A DNA stretch of 9,346 bases. It comes from Acidaminococcaceae bacterium. GTDB taxonomy: Bacteria; Bacillota; Negativicutes; Acidaminococcales; Acidaminococcaceae. The position numbers and the translations under genes were made by a program. The stretch covers positions 1 to 9,346 of the forward strand of contig JALCSJ010000084.1 in NCBI GenBank assembly GCA_022653215.1. Reading direction: 5' to 3'. This document shows, piece by piece, positions 1 to 7,126 of this stretch (within the stretch, counting starts at the first letter, position 1; every line of letters begins with the position of its first letter). The notes under the pieces were generated by a model. That model was given only the letters and a program-made list of their open reading frames with translations. It did not search any database and was not told where the DNA came from.

Positions 1-1
1 C

Positions 2-517
2 AGCGTTTCTAATTTCGTACCAAAACCCTATACTCCTTTTCAGTGGGTGGGACAAAATACCAAAGCTGAATTTGATAGGAAACATATGCTGCTGAAAAAC
101 CACATAAATGTTAAAAACATTAATTACCAGTATCATGATTCTACCACAAGCTTAATTGAAGGTGTTTTTGCCAGAGGAGACAGACACTGTGGTAAGGCCC
201 TGTACCTTGCTTGGCAAATGGGAGCAAGATTTCATGGATGGAGTGAAGGTTTTTCTTTTGAACGTTGGGAAAAAGCTTTTGCAGAAGCTGGTCTGGATAT
301 GAGTTTTTATAATGCCAGAGTAAGGGAAAAAGATGAAGTGTTTCCCTGGGAACATGTAAGCCCCGGCGTAGAAAGAAGCTTTTTATGGAGAGAGTACGAA
401 AAATCACAACGGGCTGAACTTACCCATGACTGCCGGAGAAGCACCTGTACAGGCTGTGGAATCTGTCAGAATTTAGATATGAAGATTATTGACTGGAAGG
501 ATGACAGTGCCAAATGA
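2..517 (+). CDS. B12-binding/radical SAM protein, TIGR03960 type (5' truncated)
   Basis: This is the C-terminal 171 residues of a larger protein whose start lies left of the window. The frame is open from base 2. A GTG at 47 could be read as a start, but the codons before it spell FVPKPYTPFQW, a conserved motif just after the radical SAM core in TIGR03960 proteins, so the gene clearly continues upstream. The remaining part has the family's RGDRHCGKAL-like segment and a C-terminal cysteine cluster CRRSTCTGCGIC (cysteines at 144, 149, 152 and 155 of the visible part), which could hold a metal or an extra iron-sulfur cluster. The B12-binding domain and the CxxxCxxC SAM cluster would be upstream. 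The substrate of this family is unknown to me. Its stop overlaps the next gene by 4 nt (ATGA). That partner is its usual neighbour, which supports the family call. Confidence 0.88.
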   Translation, partial: SVSNFVPKPYTPFQWVGQNTKAEFDRKHMLLKNHINVKNINYQYHDSTTSLIEGVFARGDRHCGKALYLAWQMGARFHGWSEGFSFERWEKAFAEAGLDMSFYNARVREKDEVFPWEHVSPGVERSFLWREYEKSQRAELTHDCRRSTCTGCGICQNLDMKIIDWKDDSAK

Positions 518-1209
518 AATTACGATTACAGATAACTAAAGAATCCGGTATCCGTTTCATTTCCCATTTGGAATATCAGGCTACCCTGGAAAAGGCCATT
601 AGGCGGGCCAAGCTTCCGGTGGCATATTCTCAGGGCTACAATCCTCATATGAAATTCTCTCTGGCTTCTGCTTTAGGAGTGGGCATCACCAGTGACTGTG
701 AATTTGTGGAAATAGAATTAACGGAAGATATGGAACTGGCTAAAGCTATGGCTCAGCTGAGCAAAGCTTTACCTATGGGCATACATATTAAAGACGGAGA
801 CATGGTGGAGAAAAAGGCCCCGAAGCTTATGGCCAGTGCTGCAGGAGCGGAGTACGTAGTGAAGGTTCCCTGCTTGGCAGATCCATCCGATGGAATTCAT
901 GCTTTTAATATAGCGGCTCAGGTGATTTTTGCTAAACCGATTCCTAAAAGTCATGGTAAGACTAAAGAAATTGATGTGAAAAATTTTATTCCTGTTGTTT
1001 CGGGAAAATATGCAGATAATGTTCTGGAATTAAAATTTTCCTGTAAGATAACTTTAAAAGGAAGCATGAAAGCTGCAGAACTCCTTTTGGTACTGAAAGA
1101 TCAATTCCATGTGCCAATTGTTTATGAAGCGGCGGATATTAGGCGTGTTGCTTTGTATGGACTCAACGATTTAGGTCATAAAAGACCTTTGCTCAGCAAG
1201 GCGCAATAA
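514..1209 (+). CDS. TIGR03936 / DUF2344 radical SAM-associated protein
   Basis: A 231-residue soluble protein with the DUF2344 N-terminal signature: RFISHLE at about 14-20, then LPVAYSQGYNPH at 34-45, followed by the conserved small/hydrophobic strand ASALGVGITSDCEF. No cysteine cluster or membrane segment is present. In many Firmicutes this protein follows, or is fused to, the TIGR03960 radical SAM protein, and RNase E/G comes next, exactly as here. The function is unknown. A role in RNA or tRNA modification together with the upstream enzyme has been a reasonable guess because of the neighbours, but this sequence does not prove it. The ATG start overlaps the upstream stop by 4 nt, and a GGAAGGA at 495-501 can serve as ribosome binding site, though with fairly long spacing (12 nt). 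The overlap suggests translational coupling. Confidence 0.88.
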   Translation: MKLRLQITKESGIRFISHLEYQATLEKAIRRAKLPVAYSQGYNPHMKFSLASALGVGITSDCEFVEIELTEDMELAKAMAQLSKALPMGIHIKDGDMVEKKAPKLMASAAGAEYVVKVPCLADPSDGIHAFNIAAQVIFAKPIPKSHGKTKEIDVKNFIPVVSGKYADNVLELKFSCKITLKGSMKAAELLLVLKDQFHVPIVYEAADIRRVALYGLNDLGHKRPLLSKAQ

Positions 1210-1229
1210 GTAGGAAGAAGGAGTCAACT

Positions 1230-2630
1230 ATGAGTTCTATTTATATTAGTTGCCGACCGGAGGAAACAAGAATGGCGGTGGTGAACAATCATCGTCTGAT
1301 AGATTTTGTCATAGAAAGAAACAGCGAGCAGCATCTGGTCAGTAGTATTTTCAAGGGACGTATATCCAATGTGGTAAAAAGTCTCCAGGCTGCCTTTGTG
1401 GATTTGGGACAGGGACCCAATGGCTTTTTATATCTGGGAGATAAGGGAAAAGTAACCCAGGGAGCCAGTGTTTTGGTTCAGGTTACTAAAGATGCCAGAA
1501 GTACAAAAGGTCCGGCTGTAACAAGAAATATTACTTTGCCGGGGCGTTATGTAGTACTGACGCCTTATGAAAATAAGGTGGCTCTTTCCAAAAATATAGC
1601 ACCTAAATCAGTGCGCAACAGAATCAGAAAATTTGTGGAGGAATATAAACCGGCCCAGATTGGTCTGGTAATCCGTACAGCAGCAGAAAGTGCCACAGAG
1701 GAAGATATCTTGGCGGATATTAATTCTCTCCTGAAAGACTGGCATGTGCTGGAAAAAAAGAGCAGAAGGGCTAAAGCTCCGTCTTTACTTTACCGTGAAC
1801 TGGATCTTTCTGTACGAATTGTCAGGGACTATATTACAGAAGATGTTCATAAGATTGTCATTGATGACAACGATACCTGTCAAAGAGTACAAGACCTGTT
1901 ACATGATATGGATCTGCCTGATATTGATGTTGTGTATTACGACAAAAAAGAAGATATTTTCCATAGATATAAATTAGACGGACAGATTGCTTCTATTTCT
2001 GACAGGCAGGTGGAACTGCCGGGGGGCGGGTCTTTAGTATTTGATCATACAGAAGCTATGACAGTGGTGGATGTAAATAGCGGCAAAGACCACGGAGGCA
2101 GAAATCTGGAAGAAACTATCATGAAAATCAATAAAGAAGCTGCTGTGGAAATAGCCAGACAGCTGCGTCTCCGGGATATCGGAGGTATTATTGTAGTTGA
2201 TTTCATTGATATGGGAACTACGGAAGAACAGGAAGAATTACTAAAAACTTTGCGGGAAAACCTGGTTGATGATAAAATGAAACCAAAGGTACAGGATATT
2301 ACAGCCCTTAATTTGGTAGAAATAACCAGACGTAAAGCCAGACAAAATATTTCTACGGTTCTTTACAGTCCATGTCCTTTTTGTCAGGGTAGCGGCAGAG
2401 TACAGTCTCCCGAGACTGTTTGCGTAGAAATCCGCAGGCACCTCAGAAATATTTTCCTTACAGGCCATTTGGACAAAAGCCTTTTAATAAGCGCTCATCC
2501 TACTGTAGCTCAGTGGTGCCGCACTTATTGCGTGAAAGATATGGAAAGGGAATTTTCCTGCCAAATACAAGTTGAAGAAGACCCGGCTATGGGTGCAGAA
2601 GTTTTCACGATATTAACCAATGAACACTGA
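1230..2630 (+). CDS. rng: Ribonuclease E/G family endoribonuclease (RNase G-like)
   Basis: A 466-residue endoribonuclease of the RNase E/G family, which cleaves single-stranded AU-rich RNA during rRNA maturation and mRNA decay. An S1-like RNA-binding domain lies at about 36-120 (IFKGRISNVVKSLQAAFVDLG, then the NGFLYL segment). The catalytic DNase I-like region has the two metal-binding aspartates in VVDVNSG (D281) and VVDFIDM (D324). The zinc-link motif CPFCQGSG (C382, C385), which joins subunits in E. coli RNase E, is present. There is no long C-terminal degradosome scaffold, so RNase G is the better name than RNase E. The start is supported by AAGGAG at 1218-1223, 6 nt before the ATG, and the gene follows the DUF2344 gene after 20 nt. 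It is cytoplasmic and probably co-transcribed with both flanking genes. Confidence 0.95.
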   Translation: MSSIYISCRPEETRMAVVNNHRLIDFVIERNSEQHLVSSIFKGRISNVVKSLQAAFVDLGQGPNGFLYLGDKGKVTQGASVLVQVTKDARSTKGPAVTRNITLPGRYVVLTPYENKVALSKNIAPKSVRNRIRKFVEEYKPAQIGLVIRTAAESATEEDILADINSLLKDWHVLEKKSRRAKAPSLLYRELDLSVRIVRDYITEDVHKIVIDDNDTCQRVQDLLHDMDLPDIDVVYYDKKEDIFHRYKLDGQIASISDRQVELPGGGSLVFDHTEAMTVVDVNSGKDHGGRNLEETIMKINKEAAVEIARQLRLRDIGGIIVVDFIDMGTTEEQEELLKTLRENLVDDKMKPKVQDITALNLVEITRRKARQNISTVLYSPCPFCQGSGRVQSPETVCVEIRRHLRNIFLTGHLDKSLLISAHPTVAQWCRTYCVKDMEREFSCQIQVEEDPAMGAEVFTILTNEH

Positions 2631-2632
2631 GA

Positions 2633-2638
2633 AAGGGG
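2633..2638 (+). promoter_or_regulatory. Ribosome binding site that decides the cca start
   Basis: AAGGGG lies 8 nt before the ATG at 2647. The other in-frame ATG, at 2620, would overlap the end of rng by 11 nt and has no purine-rich sequence in front of it. The ATG at 2647 is therefore the better start, and it also places the conserved fold directly at the N-terminus. Confidence 0.7.
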
Positions 2639-2646
2639 ATGGGATT

Positions 2647-4104
2647 ATGAAACTAACATTACCTGATTATGTGAAGGCAGCAATGAATATGTTGCTGGAA
2701 AGTGATTTTGAGGCTTATATGGTGGGCGGTGCGGTCCGGGATCTTTTCCTGGGTAAGGTGCCGGATGATTATGATATTGTTACCAATGCCCGACCTGATG
2801 AAATAAAACTTCTGGCCGAAAAGAAAGATTACGGTATAGTGAGTCAATTGGGACAAAACTTTGGCGTAGTCATAGTTCTTATTGGCAAAAAATCAGTAGA
2901 AATAGCTTCTTATCGTAACGAAACTTATGGACGGGATGCTCATCGTCCTGCTCAGGTCTGGTATTGCGATACTTTGGAAGAAGACCTGGGACGTCGTGAT
3001 TTTACTATTAATGCCATGGCAGTAGATATTGACGGCAATTTAACTGATGAATACAGTGGCATGGAAGACTTAAACCATAAAGTGCTGCGTACGGTGGGCA
3101 ATGCAGATAAAAGATTCGAAGAAGATGCTCTGAGAATGTTCAGAGCCTGTCGTTTTGTGGCTCAATTAGGTTTTTCCTGTGACGTAAATATTCCTAAAGC
3201 TATAAAGAACAATTTAAAACGTGTTAATGGTCTTTCCTTGGAAAGAGTAAGGGTAGAACTTGATAAATTGTTATGCGGAGCCTATGCCGATAAAGGTATG
3301 AAACTTATGGTAGAAACAGGCTTGGCCGGGGAAAGTTGTCGCTTTAGAATAAATAAAACAGAAGAAGAAATTCCTATTTTGCCGGAACTCTCCGCTTTAG
3401 TGGGAGTAGAGCAAAATCCTGCTTTTCACCAATATGATGTTTGGCAGCACACTCTTGCGGCCTTGTCTAACGGGGATAGAAGTCTGGCAGTAAGCTGGGC
3501 GATCTTACTGCACGATATTGCCAAAGGACAGGAAGGGGTACGAGGCTATAAGGATGGGGCGCCTACTGATTATGGACATGAAGTTGTGGGCGCGCAAATG
3601 GCCCAAAAAATTCTTAACAGATTACGTTATTCCGGTGAATTTGTAAAAACCGTAACTTGGCTGGTACGTAATCACATGCGCTTTGGTACTAACATAGACA
3701 GACCGGATGAAGTAACCTGGCGCTGGTTACGTCAAGCAGCCAGAGATGGGGAGTTTCGGCTGAATAAAGATATGGCTGAAGCTTTCAAGCAGTTAACGGC
3801 TCTTTGTGTAGCAGATGCTTCTGCTACGGAAGCTACTGAACAGGAACTGATTTCTGCACAAATGTATGGTAAACGTTTGGTGAAAATGGCTTATAAAATG
3901 CCTGTTCATACAACTGATTTAAATATTAATGGTGATGATTTAAGCACAGTTGTAACAGATAAAAAACAGCTGGCCAGTATTCTGCCTGTTTTGCTCCGCA
4001 GAGTTCAGGACGGCAATTTAAAAAATGAGCCGATGGAGCTACGCTTGGCGGCAGAAGGCTGGGTAGAAAGACAAAATAACAATCAGGGAGAGCAGCATGA
4101 GTGA
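2647..4104 (+). CDS. cca: CCA tRNA nucleotidyltransferase / poly(A) polymerase family, with HD domain
   Basis: A 485-residue class II nucleotidyltransferase that most likely adds or repairs the 3' CCA of tRNA using CTP and ATP. The catalytic head has GGAVRD (27-32) and PDDYDIVT with metal-binding D41 and D43. RRDFTINAM (116-124), the nucleotide-selecting EDALR (159-163) and ERVRVELDKLL (199-209) follow in the expected order. The second half has an HD phosphohydrolase-type domain with H268, H289-D290 and H311, and a hydrophilic tail. Poly(A) polymerases share all of the head motifs, so strict CCA specificity is inferred and not seen. I chose the ATG at 2647 over the one at 2620 because only 2647 has a ribosome binding site. 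The alternative would add nine residues. The 3' end overlaps citC by 8 nt, suggesting coupled translation. Confidence 0.9.
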   Translation: MKLTLPDYVKAAMNMLLESDFEAYMVGGAVRDLFLGKVPDDYDIVTNARPDEIKLLAEKKDYGIVSQLGQNFGVVIVLIGKKSVEIASYRNETYGRDAHRPAQVWYCDTLEEDLGRRDFTINAMAVDIDGNLTDEYSGMEDLNHKVLRTVGNADKRFEEDALRMFRACRFVAQLGFSCDVNIPKAIKNNLKRVNGLSLERVRVELDKLLCGAYADKGMKLMVETGLAGESCRFRINKTEEEIPILPELSALVGVEQNPAFHQYDVWQHTLAALSNGDRSLAVSWAILLHDIAKGQEGVRGYKDGAPTDYGHEVVGAQMAQKILNRLRYSGEFVKTVTWLVRNHMRFGTNIDRPDEVTWRWLRQAARDGEFRLNKDMAEAFKQLTALCVADASATEATEQELISAQMYGKRLVKMAYKMPVHTTDLNINGDDLSTVVTDKKQLASILPVLLRRVQDGNLKNEPMELRLAAEGWVERQNNNQGEQHE

Positions 4105-5143
4105 TTATGAAATTAGTAGGATTTATCCAACTGATACCAGAGGTATGGAACAGGTAGATAAACTTCTGCAACAAGAGAATATAGAAAGAGACAAGAACCT
4201 GGACTATACAGTTGGCATGTTTGATGCTGATTACAATTTAGTGGCCACAGGTTCTTGTTTTAAAAATACCCTTAGGTGTTTTGCAGTAGACCACAATCAT
4301 CAAGGGGAAGGTTTGCTTAATTCTGTTATTAGCAATTTAATTGAGTATGAGTATAGCCGGGGAAATTTGGAATTGTTCATTTACACGAAAATTAATACAG
4401 CCAAATTTTTTGCGGATGTAGGATTTTACGAAATTGCCAGAGTGGATGACAGACTGGTCTTTATGGAGAACAGGAAAAACGGCTTCCAAAATTATCTGGC
4501 ATCTCTGGCAGCAGAAAAAAAGCAGGGCAGCAAAATAGGAGCAGTAGTTATGAATGCCAATCCTTTTACCCTGGGACATCAGTATTTACTGCAGCAAGCT
4601 TCTGAGGCCTGTGATTATGTTCATGTTTTTGTAGTGTCGGAAGAAGCCTCTCCTATTCCTTTTAATGTTAGATATGATTTAGTTAAAAAAGGATCTGCTC
4701 AATTTAAAAACTTAATTTATCATCCTACCGGTAATTACATAATATCTTCTGCAACTTTTCCCTCTTATTTTTTAAAAGATGATAAATTAGTAATTGAATC
4801 TCAAGCTGAACTGGATGTAAAGATTTTCTGTAAAATAGCGGCAGCCTTGGAAATAAATCATCGTTTTGTGGGGGAAGAACCTTTCAGTCAGGTTACCGCC
4901 ATCTATAATGAAGTCATGGAAAAAGAATTGTACAAGGAAAGTATTTTGTATACAATAATCACAAGGAAAAAAGGCTTGGATGGGCCAATTAGTGCCTCGA
5001 AAATACGAGAAAAGATTAAAAACGGTAGAATTGAAGAGATTAAAGGCGAAGTACCCAATAGTACATACGAATTTTTCACTTCAACAGCTGCAAAACCGAT
5101 TATTGCCAAAATAAAGTCATTAAAGGATGTTATTCATTATTAA
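4097..5143 (+). CDS. citC: [Citrate (pro-3S)-lyase] ligase (citrate lyase acetylating enzyme)
   Basis: A 348-residue protein of about the usual CitC length. CitC uses acetate and ATP to acetylate the thiol of the phosphoribosyl-dephospho-CoA arm on the citrate lyase acyl carrier protein, which switches the lyase on. The N-terminal 130 residues look like a GNAT domain, with a QGEGL acyl-CoA loop at 69-73 and a late NTAKFFADVGF segment. The nucleotidyltransferase half begins at about 147 with MNANPFTLGHQYL (NPFTLGH at 155-161, the HxGH-type ATP site) and ends with ISASKIRE (298-305), the ATP-binding counterpart. No citDEF, citX or citG gene is visible on either side, so the target protein must be encoded elsewhere or be something else. 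The ATG overlaps the cca stop region by 8 nt and has AGGGAG at 4085-4090. It is the last gene of the left block. Confidence 0.9.
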   Translation: MSDYEISRIYPTDTRGMEQVDKLLQQENIERDKNLDYTVGMFDADYNLVATGSCFKNTLRCFAVDHNHQGEGLLNSVISNLIEYEYSRGNLELFIYTKINTAKFFADVGFYEIARVDDRLVFMENRKNGFQNYLASLAAEKKQGSKIGAVVMNANPFTLGHQYLLQQASEACDYVHVFVVSEEASPIPFNVRYDLVKKGSAQFKNLIYHPTGNYIISSATFPSYFLKDDKLVIESQAELDVKIFCKIAAALEINHRFVGEEPFSQVTAIYNEVMEKELYKESILYTIITRKKGLDGPISASKIREKIKNGRIEEIKGEVPNSTYEFFTSTAAKPIIAKIKSLKDVIHY

Positions 5144-5175
5144 ATTGTGCCTTTTTTCTATCCAATTTCAGAACG

Positions 5176-5186
5176 TATACAGTATA
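5176..5186. repeat. 11-bp inverted repeat upstream of the gct promoter
   Basis: TATAC and GTATA form a perfect inverted repeat around a single central A. It ends 7 bp before the -35 element of the proposed promoter and overlaps a second TATAAT-like hexamer at 5183-5188. It could be an operator half of a regulator site or a chance AT-rich palindrome; five-bp arms are short. Confidence 0.35.
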
Positions 5187-5193
5187 ATATCCG

Positions 5194-5222
5194 TTTAAAA
5201 AAAAACTTATCTATGTTATAAT
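5194..5222 (+). promoter_or_regulatory. Sigma-A type promoter for the gct-gcd-hgd operon
   Basis: TTTAAA at 5194-5199 (4 of 6 matches to TTGACA) is separated by exactly 17 bp from a perfect TATAAT at 5217-5222. The -10 is extended by a TG one base upstream (5214-5215). Transcription would start near 5229, giving a leader of about 105 nt. A second TATAAT at 5183-5188 has no convincing -35 at 16-18 bp, so it is the weaker candidate. Confidence 0.65.
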
Positions 5223-5317
5223 AAGAACAGTAATATGGGAAAGCTTAGAAATAATGAAAAGGGAGGACATACAGAGAAATTTTTAGTATTTTTTGGCTGT
5301 TCCATTAAATAAAATAT

Positions 5318-5326
5318 AGGAGGAGG
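5318..5326 (+). promoter_or_regulatory. Strong ribosome binding site of gctA
   Basis: AGGAGGAGG, a doubled Shine-Dalgarno core, ends 8 nt before a TTG. This spacing and strength support the TTG at 5335 as the true start. The resulting N-terminus MSKV agrees with what I recall of Acidaminococcus GctA. Confidence 0.8.
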
Positions 5327-5334
5327 TTTTTGTT

Positions 5335-6300
5335 TTGAGTAAAGTATGCACAATGTCAGAGGCTATTTCTAAGTATGTGAAAAATGGCGATCACATCGTA
5401 TTAGGTGGATTTACCACTAACAGAAAACCTTACGCAGCTGTTTATGAAATTTTGCGTCAAGGCTTAAAAGATTTCGTGGGCGAAGGTGGCCCTGCCGGCG
5501 GTGACTGGGATATGCTGATTGGTGAAAACCGCGTCAAAGCATATACTAACTGCTATACAGCAAACTCAGGTTTCACCAATGTTTCCAGGAGATTCAGACA
5601 TAAATATGAAACTGGAGAACTAATCATGGAGGATTACTCCCAAGATGCAGTTATGTTAATGCTGCATGCAGCTTCTTTGGGACTGCCTTTCTTGCCTGTT
5701 AAGTTGATGCAGGGCACAGACCTTGTAGACAAATGGGGTATTAGCAAGGAAGTTCGTAAGACTCTGGAAAAGGTTCCTGATGATAAATTCGTTTATGTAG
5801 ACAATCCTTTTAAGAAGGGCGAAAAAGTTGTTGCTTTGCCTGTTCCTCAAATTGATGTATCTATTATTCATGTACAAAAGGCTTCTTTTGATGGTACCAG
5901 CATCATCTTGGGTGATGAATTCCATGATGTTGATATTGCTGTTGCCGGCAAAAAGACCATTGTTACTTGCGAAGAATTAGTAAGCGATGAAGAAATCAGA
6001 AAAGATCCTACTTTGACTTCTATTCCCGGTTTCTGCGTAGATGCCGTGGTTCATGTGCCTTATGGTGCTCATCCCAGCCAATGCTATGGCTATTATGATT
6101 ATGATGCTGCCCTGATGAAAGAATATGATGTGGCCAGCAAGACTGACGAAGCATTTGATGCCTATATGAAGAAATGGGTATTTGATCTTCCCGATCATGA
6201 TGCTTATTTGAACAAATTGGGTGCTACCCGCCTTATTGGTTTGAAAGTAGTTCCGGGCTTGGGTTATGCCAAAGATATGACGAAGGAGGCACAAAAATAA
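5335..6300 (+). CDS. gctA: Glutaconate CoA-transferase subunit A
   Basis: A 321-residue subunit, practically the length of A. fermentans GctA. With GctB it moves CoA from acetyl-CoA or glutaconyl-CoA to (R)-2-hydroxyglutarate, giving the substrate for the dehydratase. It shows the class I CoA-transferase alpha pattern: GDHIVLGGFTT near the N-terminus (18-28), GGPAGGDWDMLIG (51-63), the NCYTANSGFTNVSRRFR stretch (72-88), PQIDVSIIHVQKAS (171-184) and YGAHPSQCYGYYDYD (243-257). The catalytic glutamate is on the B subunit, as expected. The gene begins with TTG behind a very strong ribosome binding site and is the first gene of its operon. Its TAA shares one base with the gctB ATG, which fits 1:1 subunit synthesis. 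It is cytoplasmic and has no signal peptide. Confidence 0.96.
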   Translation: MSKVCTMSEAISKYVKNGDHIVLGGFTTNRKPYAAVYEILRQGLKDFVGEGGPAGGDWDMLIGENRVKAYTNCYTANSGFTNVSRRFRHKYETGELIMEDYSQDAVMLMLHAASLGLPFLPVKLMQGTDLVDKWGISKEVRKTLEKVPDDKFVYVDNPFKKGEKVVALPVPQIDVSIIHVQKASFDGTSIILGDEFHDVDIAVAGKKTIVTCEELVSDEEIRKDPTLTSIPGFCVDAVVHVPYGAHPSQCYGYYDYDAALMKEYDVASKTDEAFDAYMKKWVFDLPDHDAYLNKLGATRLIGLKVVPGLGYAKDMTKEAQK

Positions 6301-7103
6301 TGTCAGATTACACTAAGTATACTAATAAAGAAATGCAGGCAATTACCATTGCCAAGCAAATTAAAAATGGCCAAGTAGTTATTGTTGGTACAGGCCTTCC
6401 TTTGATTGGTGCTTCCGTAGCAAAGAGAGTTTATGCTCCTAAATGCAATATTATCGTAGAGAGCGGCTTAATGGATTGTGCTCCTATCGAAGTTCCCCGC
6501 AGCGTAGGTGATGACCGTTTTATGGCTCATTGCGGTGTGCAGTGGCCTAATATCCGTTTCATTGGTTTCGAAACCAATGAATGGTTACATGACAGTGACA
6601 GATTGGTTGCTTTTATCGGCGGCGCACAAATCGACCCTTATGGCAACGTAAACTCCACTTCTATCGGTGACTACAATCATCCGAAAACAAGATTTACCGG
6701 TTCCGGCGGTGCTAACGGCATAGCTACTTATTCTAACACTATTATCATGATGCAGCATGAAAAACGCCGTTTCATGAAGAAGATTGACTATGTTACCAGT
6801 GCAGGCTGGATGGATGGCCCTGGGGGCCGTGAAAGAGCAGGGCTGCCGGGTAACAGAGGCCCAATTATGGTTGTAACTGATTTAGGTATCTTGAAGTTTG
6901 ATAAAGATACTAAACGTATGTATTTAGCTGGATATTATCCAACTTCTTCTCCTGAAATGGTAGAAGAAAATACCGGATTTGATATTGATGTTTCCAAGGC
7001 AGTTAAGTTGGAAGCTCCGGATCCGGAAGTAATCAAATTGATCAGAGAAGAAATTGATCCCGGTCAAGTATTTATTAAAGTGCCCGTTGAGGGAGCAAAA
7101 TAA
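6300..7103 (+). CDS. gctB: Glutaconate CoA-transferase subunit B
   Basis: A 267-residue beta subunit carrying the active site. The catalytic glutamate is E54 in IIVESGLMD, at the same number as in the A. fermentans enzyme, where it forms the covalent CoA thioester intermediate. Other family marks are GTGLPLIGASVAKR (30-43), IGGAQIDPYGNVNSTSIGDY (106-125) and GSGGANGIATYSN (134-146), which form the glycine-rich loops around the substrate. The start overlaps the last base of the gctA stop (TAATG), with AAGGAGG at 6283-6289. A gap of 23 nt leads to gcdA. Similarity to the Acidaminococcus protein continues to the C-terminus, so the gene looks intact. Confidence 0.97.
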   Translation: MSDYTKYTNKEMQAITIAKQIKNGQVVIVGTGLPLIGASVAKRVYAPKCNIIVESGLMDCAPIEVPRSVGDDRFMAHCGVQWPNIRFIGFETNEWLHDSDRLVAFIGGAQIDPYGNVNSTSIGDYNHPKTRFTGSGGANGIATYSNTIIMMQHEKRRFMKKIDYVTSAGWMDGPGGRERAGLPGNRGPIMVVTDLGILKFDKDTKRMYLAGYYPTSSPEMVEENTGFDIDVSKAVKLEAPDPEVIKLIREEIDPGQVFIKVPVEGAK

Positions 7104-7126
7104 CAATTAACTAAGGAGGCTTTTTC

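Larger units (their letters stand above)
5144..5334 (+). other. Intergenic region between citC and gctA
   Basis: These 191 bp separate the left gene block from the glutamate-fermentation operon. They hold an inverted repeat, at least one good promoter, an A-rich stretch and the gctA leader. I see no strong intrinsic terminator for citC. The best candidate is AAAGG (5122-5126) pairing with CCTTT (5150-5154) before a T run, which gives only five pairs across a loop of 23 nt. Read-through from citC into gctA is therefore possible. No tRNA or known riboswitch pattern is recognisable. Confidence 0.7.

Noticed and set aside
47..517. GTG at 47 as start of an independent small gene
   Set aside because: The same frame is open to the window edge and encodes the conserved FVPKPYTPFQW motif before the GTG, so the gene starts outside the window.
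2016..2033. G-rich run in rng that might form a G-quadruplex
   Set aside because: The run lacks four separated G tracts and encodes a short Pro-Gly-Gly-Gly loop; no further evidence.
5122..5157. Possible intrinsic terminator after citC (short stem before a T run)
   Set aside because: Only five base pairs, two of them G-C, across a 23-nt loop, with part of the stem inside the citC coding region; too weak to call.
5235..5312. Small reading frame of 25 codons in the gctA leader, starting at an ATG and ending just before the gctA ribosome binding site
   Set aside because: No purine-rich ribosome binding site precedes its ATG, the peptide has no recognisable feature, and AT-rich leaders often contain such frames by chance.
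5977..6294. Reverse-strand open frame of 105 codons opposite the end of gctA
   Set aside because: It is fully inside a well-supported gene, has no ribosome binding site or family resemblance, and is the kind of open frame produced by the coding bias of the other strand.
6814..6830. Short GC-rich hairpin in gctB (GGCCC / GGGCC with a three-base loop)
   Set aside because: Five to seven pairs in a conserved Asp-Gly-Pro-Gly-Gly coding stretch; the codons for that peptide readily create it by chance.
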